A stretch of 64,000 nt of DNA from Ctenosaura bakeri (taxonomy: Eukaryota; Chordata; Lepidosauria; Squamata; Iguanidae), in contig CAOLHI010000247.1 in the NCBI GenBank assembly GCA_948474755.1, forward strand, positions 310,001 through 374,000, written 5' to 3'. Positions within the stretch are counted from its first letter, which is position 1, and the number at the start of each line of letters is the position of its first letter. The position numbers and the translations under genes were made by a program. Positions 51,301 through 62,399 of this stretch are shown in pieces. Below the pieces are notes generated by a model, which saw only the letters and a program-made list of their open reading frames with translations, was not told the origin of the DNA and made no database searches.

Positions 51301-54300
51301 TTTGACTTTCCCGAGGCACATGGGTGCCTCCCCCTCCCATTTTCCTCCTCCTATTCCCTTGCCTTTTGCCAGGCATGGAGAAGGAAGGTAAGCATGCCTG
51401 GGCAAAAGGCAAGGGAAAGGAGGAGCAGAGGCACATGCTTTCCTTCTCCCCTCTGGAGCGCCTCTCCCCTCCCCTCCCCTCCCCTTGGTTTTTGCTCAGT
51501 GCAGAGAAGGAGGCTTGTGTGCCAGGGCAAAAAGCAAAGGAACGGCAGGGGAGAACCCTGGAAGGGAATCAGAGGGGGAGCATGGGGAGGGAGTTTATTC
51601 ACAGTTTTTCCATCTTCACAAGGGTTCTGTATCCTGAATCCTGATGAAAGTGGAGGGCCAACGTACACATATTCCAGGCAGTGCCATGGGTTAAAAAGAG
51701 ATCATGGGACCAGGTCAGTCAGTGTTCACTCTTGACAACAGCACTTCATTCATCAGGATTCAGTGTGAAGCCAAGGAGTGGGATAAGAAGCAGACATAAG
51801 TACTTTCACTCCAAGAGGTTAAATGACCTCACTTTCTCTAAGCCAGTAACTCTAATGGAGGAGGAGATAGCATCTCACCTGCCAAGTCGGACTGCATTTA
51901 GAAGAGAAATGAACTCTCTGTCAGTCTGTCTCCGTACCTCTGTCAGCTCCATGTTCAAGTGGATACACTTCCGCCAGCTTTTTGCCTGTGAAAGAATGCT
52001 CTTGGTCTGAAATGTAGATCAGTGGAGTGCAAAGAATACAATGAGAAATGAGAGCAGCAGAATACCTGGAAGCAGAACTTGGGCTGTTCGGTGGCTTTGC
52101 TTACTGGAGGCAGTTGCAAGAAGTCCCCACAGATGATAAGCTGGATTCCTCCAAATGGATCGTCACATTTCCTTACATCTCTATCAAGAAAGCAGAGGGA
52201 GTAGGCATACCCTTTATTTAGCAGCTGTTTGTACTCTGACCCTAGAGAACAGGATGCAGTAGTATTCCACAGCCAATTATAGTCGCAAACAAGCACTCTT
52301 ACTGCCAAAGGCTTATATTGTTGTGCCCTCTACACTCTGTATCTTAGCTTAGGCTTAGTACATTACACTGAACAGTCCCAATCCCCAAAACTCCTTGAAT
52401 TCCATGCACAAATCCACAGCTTTTGATAAGCCTAAATGCAAAATGCTATGGAAATAATGCCTGCCAAAAAATATAAGGAGCTTCAGAATGCTGTGATATA
52501 TTTGGAGGGAAAGAGAGCAATGTGAAATCCAGACACTGAATAAGTTAGGTTTTAGACTGCACCTTCCAGAATCCTTACTGGCCATGCTCCAAAAAATGCC
52601 GTTTACAAGCTCTGGGAGAAAGTGACAAAGGAGAAAAGCAACATTTTTTGATGACAAAACAAGCCCCCACCCAGAACGACAGCCAGCCATAACAAGAGGG
52701 ACAATCTGAATTTAACTGAACTCTAACTGAAAAAGTAACTTGCAAACTCAGCTTTCTCCACTGAGTAACCAAGCACACAAGCTGTATCAAGAACCTGCTT
52801 AGGCAGCACTTACAGTAAGTATTCACAGAATCACAGAGTTGGGAAAGACACCAAGGAACATCCAGTCTAGTCCACTACCACTGCAGAAATCCACGTGCTA
52901 AGGTACCTCTGCAGGGTGGGCATCCAACCTCTGGTTAAAATTTTTCAGTGAAGGACGTTCTGTGTTCTGCCCTGTTAATATCTCAAGTCCCAGACAAACA
53001 GGACTCTTTTTTTTTTTTTGCAAAGGCAAGCATAACCCGAGAGGAAGGCCCCACACACCTAGCCACTGCCTCCAGTTTATCAAAAAAATCACCCTCCACC
53101 ATGGAGATCTCATCAATGATCAGACGGTGGCAGTTCAGCCATTGCTGCCGCACCCCAGGCCTTTGAGCTAGCTCAATGCACTGAGGCAAGGGGGCCTTTC
53201 CCGAGCCAATTCCTGTAAAGAGATGGAAAAAGTATATCAGTAGTATCCCACCAGCAGACCTTGAGGAACCCTTGGGGGATTCTGGGAATTGCTGTTCAAA
53301 AAAATTACCCCCCCCCAAGCTCTGTCCATCAGAAGGCTCTTTCTACGCCTTCCCTTCCAGGATCCCACCACCCCAATACCTGCAAAGGCATGGAGAGTGG
53401 TACCACCAATCTGGCAGGCTGCTATCCCTGTGCTGGCAGTAGCATATGTGCCGTTGGGAGGCAATGAAGCCACAATCCTTTTTAACAGATAGGATTTCCC
53501 GGTACCTTTGGAGAGAGAAGCTGGCTTTAGATGTGTAAAATCTGGATCACAGTTCAACAAATCCCCCCCCCCGCCAATGCCACCTGTATTATCCCTCCAC
53601 AAATTCTTATCAAATTAAACCATTTAAATTTATGCTATGGTCCTGGGCTAACTTAAAAAAGTACAGTTGACTCTCCAGTTTTGTGAGTTCAGCATTTGTG
53701 AATTTGATTATCACAGGTTATTTTATTTTATGTATTTAATGCATTTACTTAAAAAATTCTCACTGTGTTTTCCCTTGTTGAGGACAAATATGTTCTCCCT
53801 AGGAATCTTTAGGTCCTCCAGCATGATTCTATGGTCCACCTCTACCAGAAGTGGATCATAATTTCATGCTGGACCCCGAGATTCCTAGAGAGGACATTCC
53901 TCAAGACATTGTTAGGCCCTCCAGCATGTTTCTATAGCCCACTTCCACTGGAAGTTGACCACAGAATTGTGCAGGAGAACTTACAGATTCCTAGAGAAGT
54001 GTTCTCGACTAAAATAAATAAATAAAAACAGTATTCACAGTTTTTATTCACAGTTCTTCCACTTTTGTGAGGGTCTTTTACCCCAACCTCCACAAAAGTA
54101 GAGAACTGTAAGAAGAAAGAGCATATCTGCCAAACAAGTTTCTATCTATGCTGGAAGGGCATTATTAAATAGTGGGTTTTAACTATAATGCATTTGTTAT
54201 AATCTGTAAGCTCCCTTGGGTCCTGGTGTTGAAGGGAATCTCAGGTTATAAATAAAAGCAGCTCTCCTTTTCCCTGCAAGCGAGGGACCCTTTGCTTTAA

Positions 54301-57300
54301 TTCCCAAGACTGCCCAGCTAAAATGAAGAGGATATTACAAGTTCTTTTCTGTGGAAGTGAGAATTTCCTTGGCACGACTACCCCAGGCCCCGAGACAGCA
54401 ATATCAAAACCTGAAACCTGGGGATAACCTGTTGTGATGCCACAAGGCACAGGCCCTGGTAATGTTAGAAGGATGATGTTACAATAGGCAACCCCTGGTG
54501 ATGTCATTGAGCATGCTACATTAAGCATCAACTGCAGTTGCACTAACTATGCTACTCAAAACAAACAACCCACCAAATCTAACATATGAGGAAAATACAC
54601 ATACACATACTTTTCAAGATAGCATTCTCACCCTAAGATTCCTCCCCTTGCCCTAAGGACCAAAAAACAAAGGCCAGGTCCTGAGATCTGGGAGCCCTAG
54701 TGGGGAATGTACTCAAGTCCTCCTTGACCCTCTTTTCTCACCAGCACTGCCTGTGAAAAAGACATTCTTCCCGCTCAGCACTGCACTTAGCACCATCGAC
54801 TGCTCTTGGGAGAGTGTCGCGCGAGAGCACATTGACCAAGTTTTCTTCATCTGCTGTACTTCAGCCACCTGAAAGGAAGTTCCACACGGTGATTCAACAC
54901 ACTCTCCAAGGAACAGATAAACATTTCAACTTCGCTAAATTTGACAGTCTTACAAAGTACCTTCTGAATTTCTGGTGTATAGCTAGTCACAGGGAGAAAA
55001 TACTGTACCTCTTTGCCTAGAAGACTAAGCTGCTTGAATCTCACTTCATCCAAACCAATCAACATTTAAAGAGAACAACCCTCTGTGGTTATGAACCAAC
55101 AACATTCTGTAATTTGGTAATAGTCTCAAACATTTTTGAAGGAGACACGGCAGCATAAATGAGGGCCCCATCCCCCGGATGTTTTCAGAAGATCCTGTAC
55201 ATTTAGTAGCAAGTTTGTGTACAGACATGACAAAGGAAAACACAACAATGCATGGTACCAAAAATTAGATAAAGGGAAGCTTTCTCCCCTCTCTCCTACC
55301 ACTAGAAATCAGGTTAATCCACTCAAGACGAATGGTGGCAGATTCAAGATAATAAAAGGAAGTACTTCAGACAGTGCATGGTGAAACTGTGAAATTTGCT
55401 GCCAGCTTGGAAAATAGATTAGATCATTGTCATCATCATCTTTATTTGTATCTTGCTTTTTTCCTCAAAAAGACTCAAACTGGCTTACAGTACTTATAAA
55501 ATTAAAACATAGTTTAAAAAACCATAGCATACAAAAGTTAAAACACAAATAAATTGCAAATACTATATAAATTATGAATAGCCAGCACCCCTCATCAGCC
55601 AAACTGTGAAGAAGAAGGAGGAGGAGGAGGAGGAGGCCCTCTCCTGTGTTCCCACCATATGCACCTGTGAAGGTGGTGAGCCACAGAGAAGGGCCTCTCC
55701 AGCAGATCTCAAAAGTCTGGGCTGGTTCATAAGGGAGAATATGATCCTTCAAATAACTTGGACCTGAGCCCTGTAGGGTTTTAAAGGTAAACCTAGCACT
55801 TTGAATTGTGCCTGGAAACAGACTGGCGACAAAACCAACCCTGAGAGACCTCACAGGCCAAAGGACAAAAAATCGAACAGGAGTCTCCCAGCACTACCTT
55901 CTGGGTTCAGCCCTCCAGAAAGAACAGAGCCACTATAAAAAAATGCCTCCAAGACCCATCCCCACAAGGCAACCTAAAAGGATGCCATGGTCAATGGTAT
56001 CAAAAGCCCCTGAGAGCCTAGCAGAACCAACAGGGACACATTCCCCCTGTCTAGTTCCCTGTGTAGGTCATCCACCAAGGCAACCAAAGCAGTCTCAGTC
56101 CCATAGCCAGGCCTGAAGCCAGATTGAAACGGATCTAGATAATCCGTGTCATCCAGAAGCCTTTGGAGCTAGGAAGCCACCACATGCTCCAGGACCTTGT
56201 CCAAAAATGGAATGTTAGAGATTGGTCAATAATTATCCAAAATGGTGGGACTGAGTGATGGTTTTTTTAGTAACGGTTTTATAACAGCCTCCTTGAGACA
56301 AGTTGGAACCTTACCTTGTTTTAAGGAGACATTAACCACACCCTCTACCCAATTGGCCAATCCCTCTCTAGCTTTTTTATAAGCCAGAAAGGTCAAGGAT
56401 TTAGAGCACATGTGGTGGCTCTCATATCTCCAAAAATCCTGTCCACATCCTCGGGCCATACAAATTGTCCATTATCACTGGACAAGCAGAGGCCAGAGTT
56501 ACACCCTCAGGATCTGTATCAATCATAGCATCCAAGTCAGAGTGGCTCTGAGAGATTTTATCAGTAAAGGACTAAACAAATTGTTCACAGTTTTCCTGCT
56601 GATGTTATCAGATCAAACTTCTGCAAGAACACAGAACCAGACCTAGCTGAATTAATTTTTTGGTAAAGAAATAGCCCTATTCCTAAATCAAGGGTATGTG
56701 AACTGCAGCCTGGGGCTACATGCACCCTACCCAAGCTGTTTTTGTAGCCCCTGCCCTGTCCATTTTCTGGTAAAAAAAAAAAGGTCACTCTCTTTCATTT
56801 AATGTAAAAAAAAATCTCCATTTTTCAAAACCAAAATGGACTTCTAGCCACTTCCAATTTTCTTGTTGGTGGTGGTGTTCTTTGTGTTTTTGGCAGGGAT
56901 GGGAATTGTGCTGTTCTCCAGATGTGGTTGAACTGCTATTTCCAGAAGCCCTAACTAGTACCAGCAAAAATATACAATCCTGGGAGTTTTGATTCAACCC
57001 ATCTGGATTGGTGTACAATTGCTGCACTTCATTTTGGCATGCATTTCTAACTACACAGCCATAAGATGCTCTGAGGGCTTAGTTTAAATCAGTATTAAAG
57101 AAACCCAGTTTAGAACACGTAAAGTTATTTCTGGAATCACTTAACGAGTCCATACAAAATAGATTTCTGTCCTGATATACAACTATCCACAGTACAATCC
57201 GAACATCTGGAATTAGTAAGTCTACATGTCAAGAATGTGGTTTGCTTCTTACTTTTAGCCAGATCGTCAAAATTGCTTTCCTTATATAATGGTCCATAAA

Positions 57301-58636
57301 ATCCTTATTGTTTTTATATTTGTCGTACCATATATATCCGTGCCAACAGGAAAGCTGGAGGAGGGTAGCAGATGACATTATTGTCCCACATACTCGAAAA
57401 GTCTAGGCGTTTTGAATCTGCTAGCCCCTGCTCTCCTATAACAATAGCCTAATGTGCCAGTATAACTCCTGAATTACCTAGACTAAACATGCAGGTAGAA
57501 CCAGGGTTGCCAGGTGCCCCTTATTATAAAGATTTACCCTTATCTGAGAGCTGACAGGTGTTCTTTATTATAAGGCTGTCAGCTATTTGAGGATTGGACA
57601 GCTTTTTCTTCTACACACACCCAAAAAAATCCCATATTTTTGGATGTGAGCCCTTCATAAAGAGAGACATATGTGCACCATGTAAGTTATGAACATGGAC
57701 AATATGTCAATTTTATAGGGAAATACATGGCTAGCTTAACTGGGATCAATCCTTTCATTTGGTATTTAGAGTAGAACACAAACTTAATAGCTACTTCCTG
57801 GTTATCAGCCCTGCATGTCTTGAATTTCGACTGTCCTTTCTTGCTGTTTGGAAAACTTGGTAACACTAAGGCCATTTCCGCACTGGACTGTTATAGCGCT
57901 ATTATTCCACTTTCACCATCCTATGGAATTCTGGGGTTTGCAGTTTAGGGAGGGGCCTCTCCCTAAACTGCAAACCCCAGGATTCCACCGGATGGTGAAA
58001 GCGGAATAATAGCGCTATAGCAGCCCAGTGCGGACATGGCCTAAGTAAAAACCTCCTTACCCGATCCCCGCCTACCGACTCGTCCCGGAGGCGTTTCCGG
58101 GGCGCGCGGCGTGGGTCCTGGCCTTTCACCGGGGTGGCGACCTCCGCCAGAGCTTGTCGGGAGCCACTCGCCCGCTGCAGGTCCCGGGCTTGCACGGGGC
58201 TGATGGTGTCGAAGGCTCTCGGCAGGCCAGAGCGGAGCCTCTTCCGCTCGCTCGCGGGCCGGAGTCCCTCCCGGGTGGCTCCGAACTTGATGCGCAGCGT
58301 CTGGATGAAGCGACGCAGCCGGTCCGGAGGGCAGTTCGAGAGCAGCAGCTGCGCGTGATGGGGCTGTGCTGCCGGGCCCAGCCGGATCGAGCCCTTCCCA
58401 TCCTTCACGAAGCGGGTGAAGAGCCGCACCTCGCCCCGACGCAGCGGGAAGCTCTGGGGGCGCCCCGGACCCTGGCAGGCGCTACTTACTCGCAAGACCA
58501 GGGCGCGAAACTCGTCCCGGCCGAGCGTCACCCAGGCATCGCGGAGAAGCACCCGGTTCGGGGCTGTGGCTGCACCCAGGTGCTCGACCGCCACCGTGCA
58601 GCGGATCTGCCCGTCGGCTTCTGCGCCCGGCTGCAT
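45302..58636 (-). CDS. PIF1: ATP-dependent DNA helicase PIF1 (frameshifted as read)
   Basis: Twelve minus-strand exons: 58636-58061, 54868-54742, 53505-53380, 53212-53059, 52180-52066, 51985-51879, 49759-49620, 48920-48814, 48279-48192, 47440-47295, 45915-45723, 45355-45302. PIF1 is a 5'-to-3' superfamily 1 helicase that unwinds G-quadruplexes and acts at telomeres, forks and in mitochondria. Seen: N-terminal block with [17 protein letters not shown]; Walker [14 protein letters not shown] across exons 2/3; Walker B IIDEISMV; motif [24 protein letters not shown] across exons 10/11; motif [14 protein letters not shown]. Every junction is in phase except that exon 11 has one base too many: six T (plus-strand A at 45800-45805) where five would continue into a PIF1-like C-terminus. 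As read, the protein stops after residue 602, past motif VI; without the extra base it would have 643 residues (human 641). ATG 58636 matches the family start. Promoter shared with CFAP144. Confidence 0.93.
45800..45805 (-). other. Frameshifting homopolymer in PIF1 exon 11
   Basis: Six consecutive A on the plus strand (T in the gene). In the downstream frame shifted by one base, [20 protein letters not shown] continues to the exon's donor at 45,723, and the next exon (acceptor after a long T tract, 45,355) stays in phase to a stop. In the frame as read, a stop comes two codons after the run. Confidence 0.85.
46990..47095 (+). mobile_element. LINE 3' tail remnant in PIF1 intron 10
   Basis: TATAAACCTCCTTGAGTCCA then GCAGGATATGAATAAAACGG has the form of a LINE 3' tail. 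Confidence 0.4.
48470..48700. mobile_element. Non-autonomous DNA element fragment in PIF1 intron 8
   Basis: Shares ordered words with 53,662-54,110: TTTGATTGTTCACAGGTTAT, TCTAGGAATCTCTAGATCCT and an inverted partner near 48,660 (GGACCTAGAGATTCCTA). Confidence 0.6.
51260..51665. mobile_element. Related DNA element with internal hairpin in PIF1 intron 6
   Basis: Ends (TACAGTATACAGTCTTCC near 51,269; TATTCACAGTTTTTCCATC near 51,595) resemble the element family at 53,662. Inside, 51,355-51,377 and 51,392-51,417 are inverted copies (CCCTTGCCTTTTGCC against GGCAAAAGGCAAGGG), and a third decayed copy lies near 51,520. Confidence 0.5.
51461..51485 (-). other. G-quadruplex-capable tract in PIF1 intron 6
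   Basis: On the minus strand, which is the PIF1 sense strand, four GGGG runs are separated by single A (plus strand CCCCTCCCCTCCCCTCCCC). This meets the usual G4 pattern. Confidence 0.75.
52826..52990 (+). mobile_element. CR1 3' end fragment in PIF1 intron 4
   Basis: CACAGAATCACAGAGTTGG followed by a degenerate copy of the CR1 3' block (GGGCATCCAACCTCTGGTTA). Confidence 0.6.
53662..54110. mobile_element. Non-autonomous DNA transposon in PIF1 intron 2
   Basis: Left end TACAGTTGACTCTCCAGTTT and right end, inverted, TACAGTTCTCTACTTTTGTG form terminal inverted repeats; the TA ends suit a Tc1/mariner-like TA target. The interior has an inverted pair (GGAATCTTTAGGTCCTCCAG near 53,803 and its partner near 53,875). 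No transposase. Confidence 0.65.
55430..56480 (-). mobile_element. CR1/L2-group LINE reverse transcriptase remnant in PIF1 intron 1
   Basis: Minus-strand translation gives [19 protein letters not shown] near 56,300, then in another frame [19 protein letters not shown] near 56,090, and [19 protein letters not shown] near 55,770, with a 3' tail toward 55,430. A GGA/GAG run at 55,617-55,636 lies within it. The frame is broken. Confidence 0.75.
57220..57350 (-). mobile_element. L1 ORF2 fragment in PIF1 intron 1
   Basis: CTTACTTTTAGCCAGATCGT, AATTGCTTTCCTTATATAAT and CCATATATATCCGTGCCA align by eye with 3,590-3,690 of the L1 at 1887, in the same orientation. Confidence 0.7.
57870..58041. mobile_element. 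Young palindromic MITE, first intron of PIF1
   Basis: Ends are GGCC at both sides with 3-bp duplication TAA (57,867-57,869 and 58,042-58,044). The arms of about 84 bases are nearly perfect inverted repeats. The nearer end lies 20 bp from PIF1 exon 1. Confidence 0.92.
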
Positions 58637-58683
58637 TCTGGATGAGGACGAGAAGCCAGTCCTGGGGAAAACTGGGACCATTT

Positions 58684-59060
58684 TTTTAAATTAAATTAAG
58701 TTTAAATTAATTAAATTAAATTCCATAATGTGTGCAGAAGTTAAATTAAATTAAAATTAAATTCTATAATGTGTGCAGAAGTTAAATTAAATTAAAATTA
58801 ATTAAATTAAATTCCATAATGTGTGCAGAAGTTAAATTAAAATTAAATTAAATTCTATAATGTGTGCAGAAGTTAAATTAAGTTAAATTAAAATTAATTA
58901 AATTAAATTCCATAATGTGTGCAGAAGTTAAATTAAATTAAATTCTATAATGTGTGCAGAAGTTAAATTAAAATTAAATTAAATTCTATAATGTGTGCAG
59001 AAGTTAAATTAAATTAAAATTAAATTAAATTTAAATTAAATTCTATAACGTGTGCAGAAG
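58684..59060. repeat. AT-rich minisatellite in the PIF1/CFAP144 promoter
   Basis: Eight copies of a conserved word TTCYATAATGTGTGCAGAAG (the last with one change, ATAACG) are separated by variable runs of TTAAA/TTAAAA words, giving a period of about 32-56 bp. There is no G or C outside the conserved word apart from scattered single bases. Confidence 0.95.
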
Positions 59061-59324
59061 TGATGCTGTGAATCCCGACCAGAGGCTTAGAAGGCCACCA
59101 GCTATGGGTCGGTCCATACCTTTCGCTTCTGGTTCCCTCCATTCATAAAACTTTCCTTCGGCCGCAGCATTGCCTCCACCGCACGCGGATTCAAACCTAC
59201 AGCTCCGGCCTTGACAGCCAATCGGCGCTCTGGGAGCTTTAACTTCTGGGCCAATTAAAAGAAAAGAGGCGGGGCCAGAACCCCGGCGTGACCACACCCT
59301 CGCCTGTGACGTCCTAGCTGCTCC

Positions 59325-59338
59325 GTTGCTAAGATACC
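59325..59338 (+). promoter_or_regulatory. X-box-like site upstream of CFAP144
   Basis: GTTGCTAAGATACC has a good left half (GTTGCT) and a weak right half. It lies 63 bp before the CFAP144 start, next to a CRE-like site. Confidence 0.4.
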
Positions 59339-59400
59339 AAAAGGAAAGCGGGGAAAGGCCACCCATACTAGGGTTCTGGACATATTCCAGAAAGGAGCGG

Positions 59401-62399
59401 ATGGCAGCGGCCAAGGGGGTCCAGAAGGAACCGTTGGACCCAGTAAGTTGGAATAAGATCTTCAGTGAGACGATTCGGAAGGAGCTGCGATGCCAGCGGC
59501 TGCACACCGAGTATGCCCTGAACCCACTTCTGAAGGGTACGTTCACGTGTTACACGTGTGGGGGGGCGTATAAGGCTTGCCAAGGGTCCCCTGTTCCAAA
59601 GGCTGCCCTCTATTTGTGGGTTGGAAAGCTTTCCCTTTTATAGAACATCAACAAGATACCAACAAACCCCCTATTTGGGAGATGTGGGCCCTTCATAAAG
59701 ACAGAAATGCACCCATTATGGAATTTATGGTCAATGTATTGACTTAACTATGGCCATTTCCGCACTAGCCTGTTATAGCGCGATGATTCCACTTTCAACC
59801 TCCTCTGGAATCCTGGGGTTTGCAGTTTCGGGAGGGGCCGCATGGCCCCTCCCGAAACTGCAAACCCCAGGATTCCAGAGGAGGTTGAAAGTGGAATCAT
59901 CGCGCTATAACAGGCTAGTGCGGAAATGGCTATATATGTGTTTCTCTGCAAAATTAACTGAAACAATACTTTCATTTGTTACCTAGGTAATATGCAAACT
60001 TGTTAATAGCTACTTCCTGATTAACAACCCTGCACCTCATGCACTTCTACTGTCCCTTGCTATTTTGAAAACCTAGCAACACTAGTGGGGCAACCAGGGA
60101 GTGGGGGGAATTATAGTGCAAGTTATCCTCATTGCCACCTGAAGTTATCTTGGTGCCTGAGTCATTATCATCCTGTTTCTTACCCACCTCTGGCCACAGA
60201 TCAATGTGAGGGACAACAAAAGATTAACATAACAATTAAAAACAGTTGTTAAAATGCATATCATCTTAAAAAAAACAATTATTACAACTCCTGTACCTAA
60301 AAACAGACAAGGCATATTTAAAATTGGTAAAATTCACAATTTAAAATCATCAGGATAGACCTGCTGGAAGATCATCCCTGAACCCCACATAGAGAGGTTA
60401 ACATGGTCGGCAGTCGGCATAGTCCTTCACCACACCTGAAGGCAGCAGGTGAAAAAGTGAGAAAATGGATATATCCTAACTCTGCCCTAAAAGAGAACTG
60501 GGGCTGCTGTTGCTACTGCAACACGTCCAAGCACCTGCCTCTTGAGAAGACAACTTCACCTTGTTTCTATCCATAGGGAATACAAAATTGGATTTTGTAG
60601 ATTTGGTATTCTGGAGGCCTCTAGTACTTACATTTGATTCTGAAGCATTTGCTTTCTAAGAACTATGTGTTTGTAATCTTTTGTGAAAGTGCACCTTAAG
60701 GCCTATGGCAATATGACCTGCTTTCCAGTGCAGAAAAGGAGCATGCCAGAGGTTGCACGAAAGCTTAATCAGTTATGTAATGACCTAAGTTGGAAGAGAA
60801 TTGAATTTGCATCCATGTAAGACTGGCTGTTTCTTTTATCATCTTCTTCGTGCGTTAAATTACAAGCTGAAGGTTTCATCAAAAACAAGTACTTGAAAAC
60901 AAGCAGACATGTGCATTACCCAAAATTACTTTCGTTGCTGTAACAGATGGCAGAAATCATGCATACAGAAATCCTGTTCCACTTTTGGCCCTGCACCTCC
61001 TAGAACACTGGAAAGATTATGGAGTTTCCAAGAGGCTATGTGCCCAGCCACCATATTATGCATGTATTACCCACAACACTTCTGTTGTGGTTATGTTTGG
61101 AAACCTACACTTAAAAGATGTCCCTATGCCTAAAATCCTGACAAAAAGAGGTGGGAAAGAAAATGAGAGCTGTCTAGTTTACCCCAGGGCTTTCCCCCAC
61201 TGCTTGTTGCTTAAGGTTCATTAGTTATTAATTTGCATTATTCTGCTTTTCCTCCTTTAGTTTACTCCACAACTGGAAAGCCCATGTCTTGGCATGATAA
61301 TTTAGAGGAACCTGCAGATGGTAAGAATCCTTGCCTTTGAGAAGTAAACTTGACTCCGTAAATGAAAGGGCTCCATGCACTGCAGTGTCAAATTATCAAT
61401 TTTACAAGAAAAAATAAACAAACATGGCAATGATCTTGTGTTGGACCAATTCCTATTGATGTACAGTAGAATAATTAAGGCTTACAGTTAAGCAAAACTT
61501 TGGGTAAAGCTCTATACCAGACACAAACTTAGATACAAGTGCTTTTTTCTGCCTTTTTAAATTTGAGACTTTAATATAAAAATGCCAGGAAGATAGACAT
61601 CTAATCTCATTCACAGGAAAGACCAGTAACATGCTGAAATAATGTGACAGTCTTATTTTTTATTATTATCATAAATACTATGGTATTGTTTTTGTTTTAT
61701 TTTGATGTGGGCCACCTTGAGGGGGTTTAACCTGAAAGGCACCATAACAATTTCTTACATAAAATGAAAATGTCTTGACACTTTGGGCACTAGCCAGCAA
61801 GAGTTACACAGAGCCCATTATCTGCACAAATGTCAGTGTAGTGGCTTTAAAAACTTTGCATCCAATCTTTATTAATTTTAGCAATGTTTTTACCCAACAG
61901 CTGGATTCCTGAAGCTTATTCATCATGCCGCACTTGAACCAAATAAGAAATACACAGAACCACAAACAGAAAGCCAGGAAATTGGCTGGTATACCACCCC
62001 TTTGGTGAGTGGTGTTTCAAGAGATTTTGGGGAGATAAGCATTTGGGACAATTGCTGCTGCGGGAAAATAACAACTCTACAAATCTTAGCTTTCTTGGAG
62101 ACATCGAAGAATTTTGAACCATTATAATTCTTCACAAAGTCTTGAACATTTGTAAGTGGTACCTCACGGCCTATCCAAAGCCAGGCACTTCAGTAGTTGG
62201 GGATAAGGAAAAAAAATTCTAAAAGAATACTCTTCCTTGTTTCTCCCCTATGCCACATGTTCTTATACCATGATCTTCTTCCCAGATCAGTATCGACCGC
62301 AATGACAGGAGACTGTACTTCCCAAGTAGGAGCACTGAAATCAGCAAATACATGGCTGAAATGTGGCGTCTGAAGGAAATGTCAAAAGATAAGAAATAG
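59401..62399 (+). CDS. CFAP144: Cilia- and flagella-associated protein 144 (FAM183 family)
   Basis: Four exons in consistent phase: 59401-59536, 61261-61320, 61901-62004, 62286-62399; 137 residues (human FAM183A about 134). CFAP144 is a microtubule inner protein of motile axonemes. The diagnostic block is in exon 2: [16 protein letters not shown], almost unchanged from mammals. It is followed by [16 protein letters not shown] and QTESQEIGW in exon 3, and by [10 protein letters not shown] and [10 protein letters not shown] in exon 4. Exon 1 carries [23 protein letters not shown] 59401 is the first in-frame start giving the family length; an upstream in-frame stretch back to 59,326 lacks an ATG start. 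It is divergent from PIF1 and convergent with EBNA1BP2. The X-box and CRE-like sites upstream fit a ciliary and testis gene. Confidence 0.95.
59752..59930. mobile_element. Young palindromic MITE, first intron of CFAP144
   Basis: Two perfect inverted arms of 87 bases (59,753-59,839 and 59,844-59,930) surround a four-base loop GCAT. Flanking TAT (59,749-59,751 and 59,931-59,933) is the likely 3-bp duplication. It is the least diverged copy in the window and lies 215 bp from exon 1. Confidence 0.95.
59934..61260 (+). other. CFAP144 intron 1, remainder
   Basis: No exon or RNA gene recognised. The frames at 60,909-61,224 lack domains. Confidence 0.45.

Larger units (their letters stand above)
58637..59400. 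promoter_or_regulatory. Bidirectional promoter between PIF1 and CFAP144
   Basis: Start codons of PIF1 (58,636, minus) and CFAP144 (59,401, plus) face away from each other across 764 bp. The half nearest CFAP144 is GC-rich and TATA-less, with CCAAT boxes at 59,218-59,222 and 59,251-59,255, a CRE-like TGACGTCC at 59,307-59,314 and an X-box-like GTTGCTAAGATACC at 59,325-59,338. The half nearest PIF1 is filled by an AT-rich minisatellite. Function is inferred. Confidence 0.7.

Noticed and set aside
58126..58694. Long open frames on the plus strand and in another minus frame over PIF1 exon 1
   Set aside because: GC-rich coding DNA often stays open in other frames. The PIF1 frame is supported by family similarity and splice phase.
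59043..59546. 167-codon minus-strand frame across the CFAP144 promoter and exon 1
   Set aside because: It is antisense to a confident exon, starts from the minisatellite area and has no recognisable domain.
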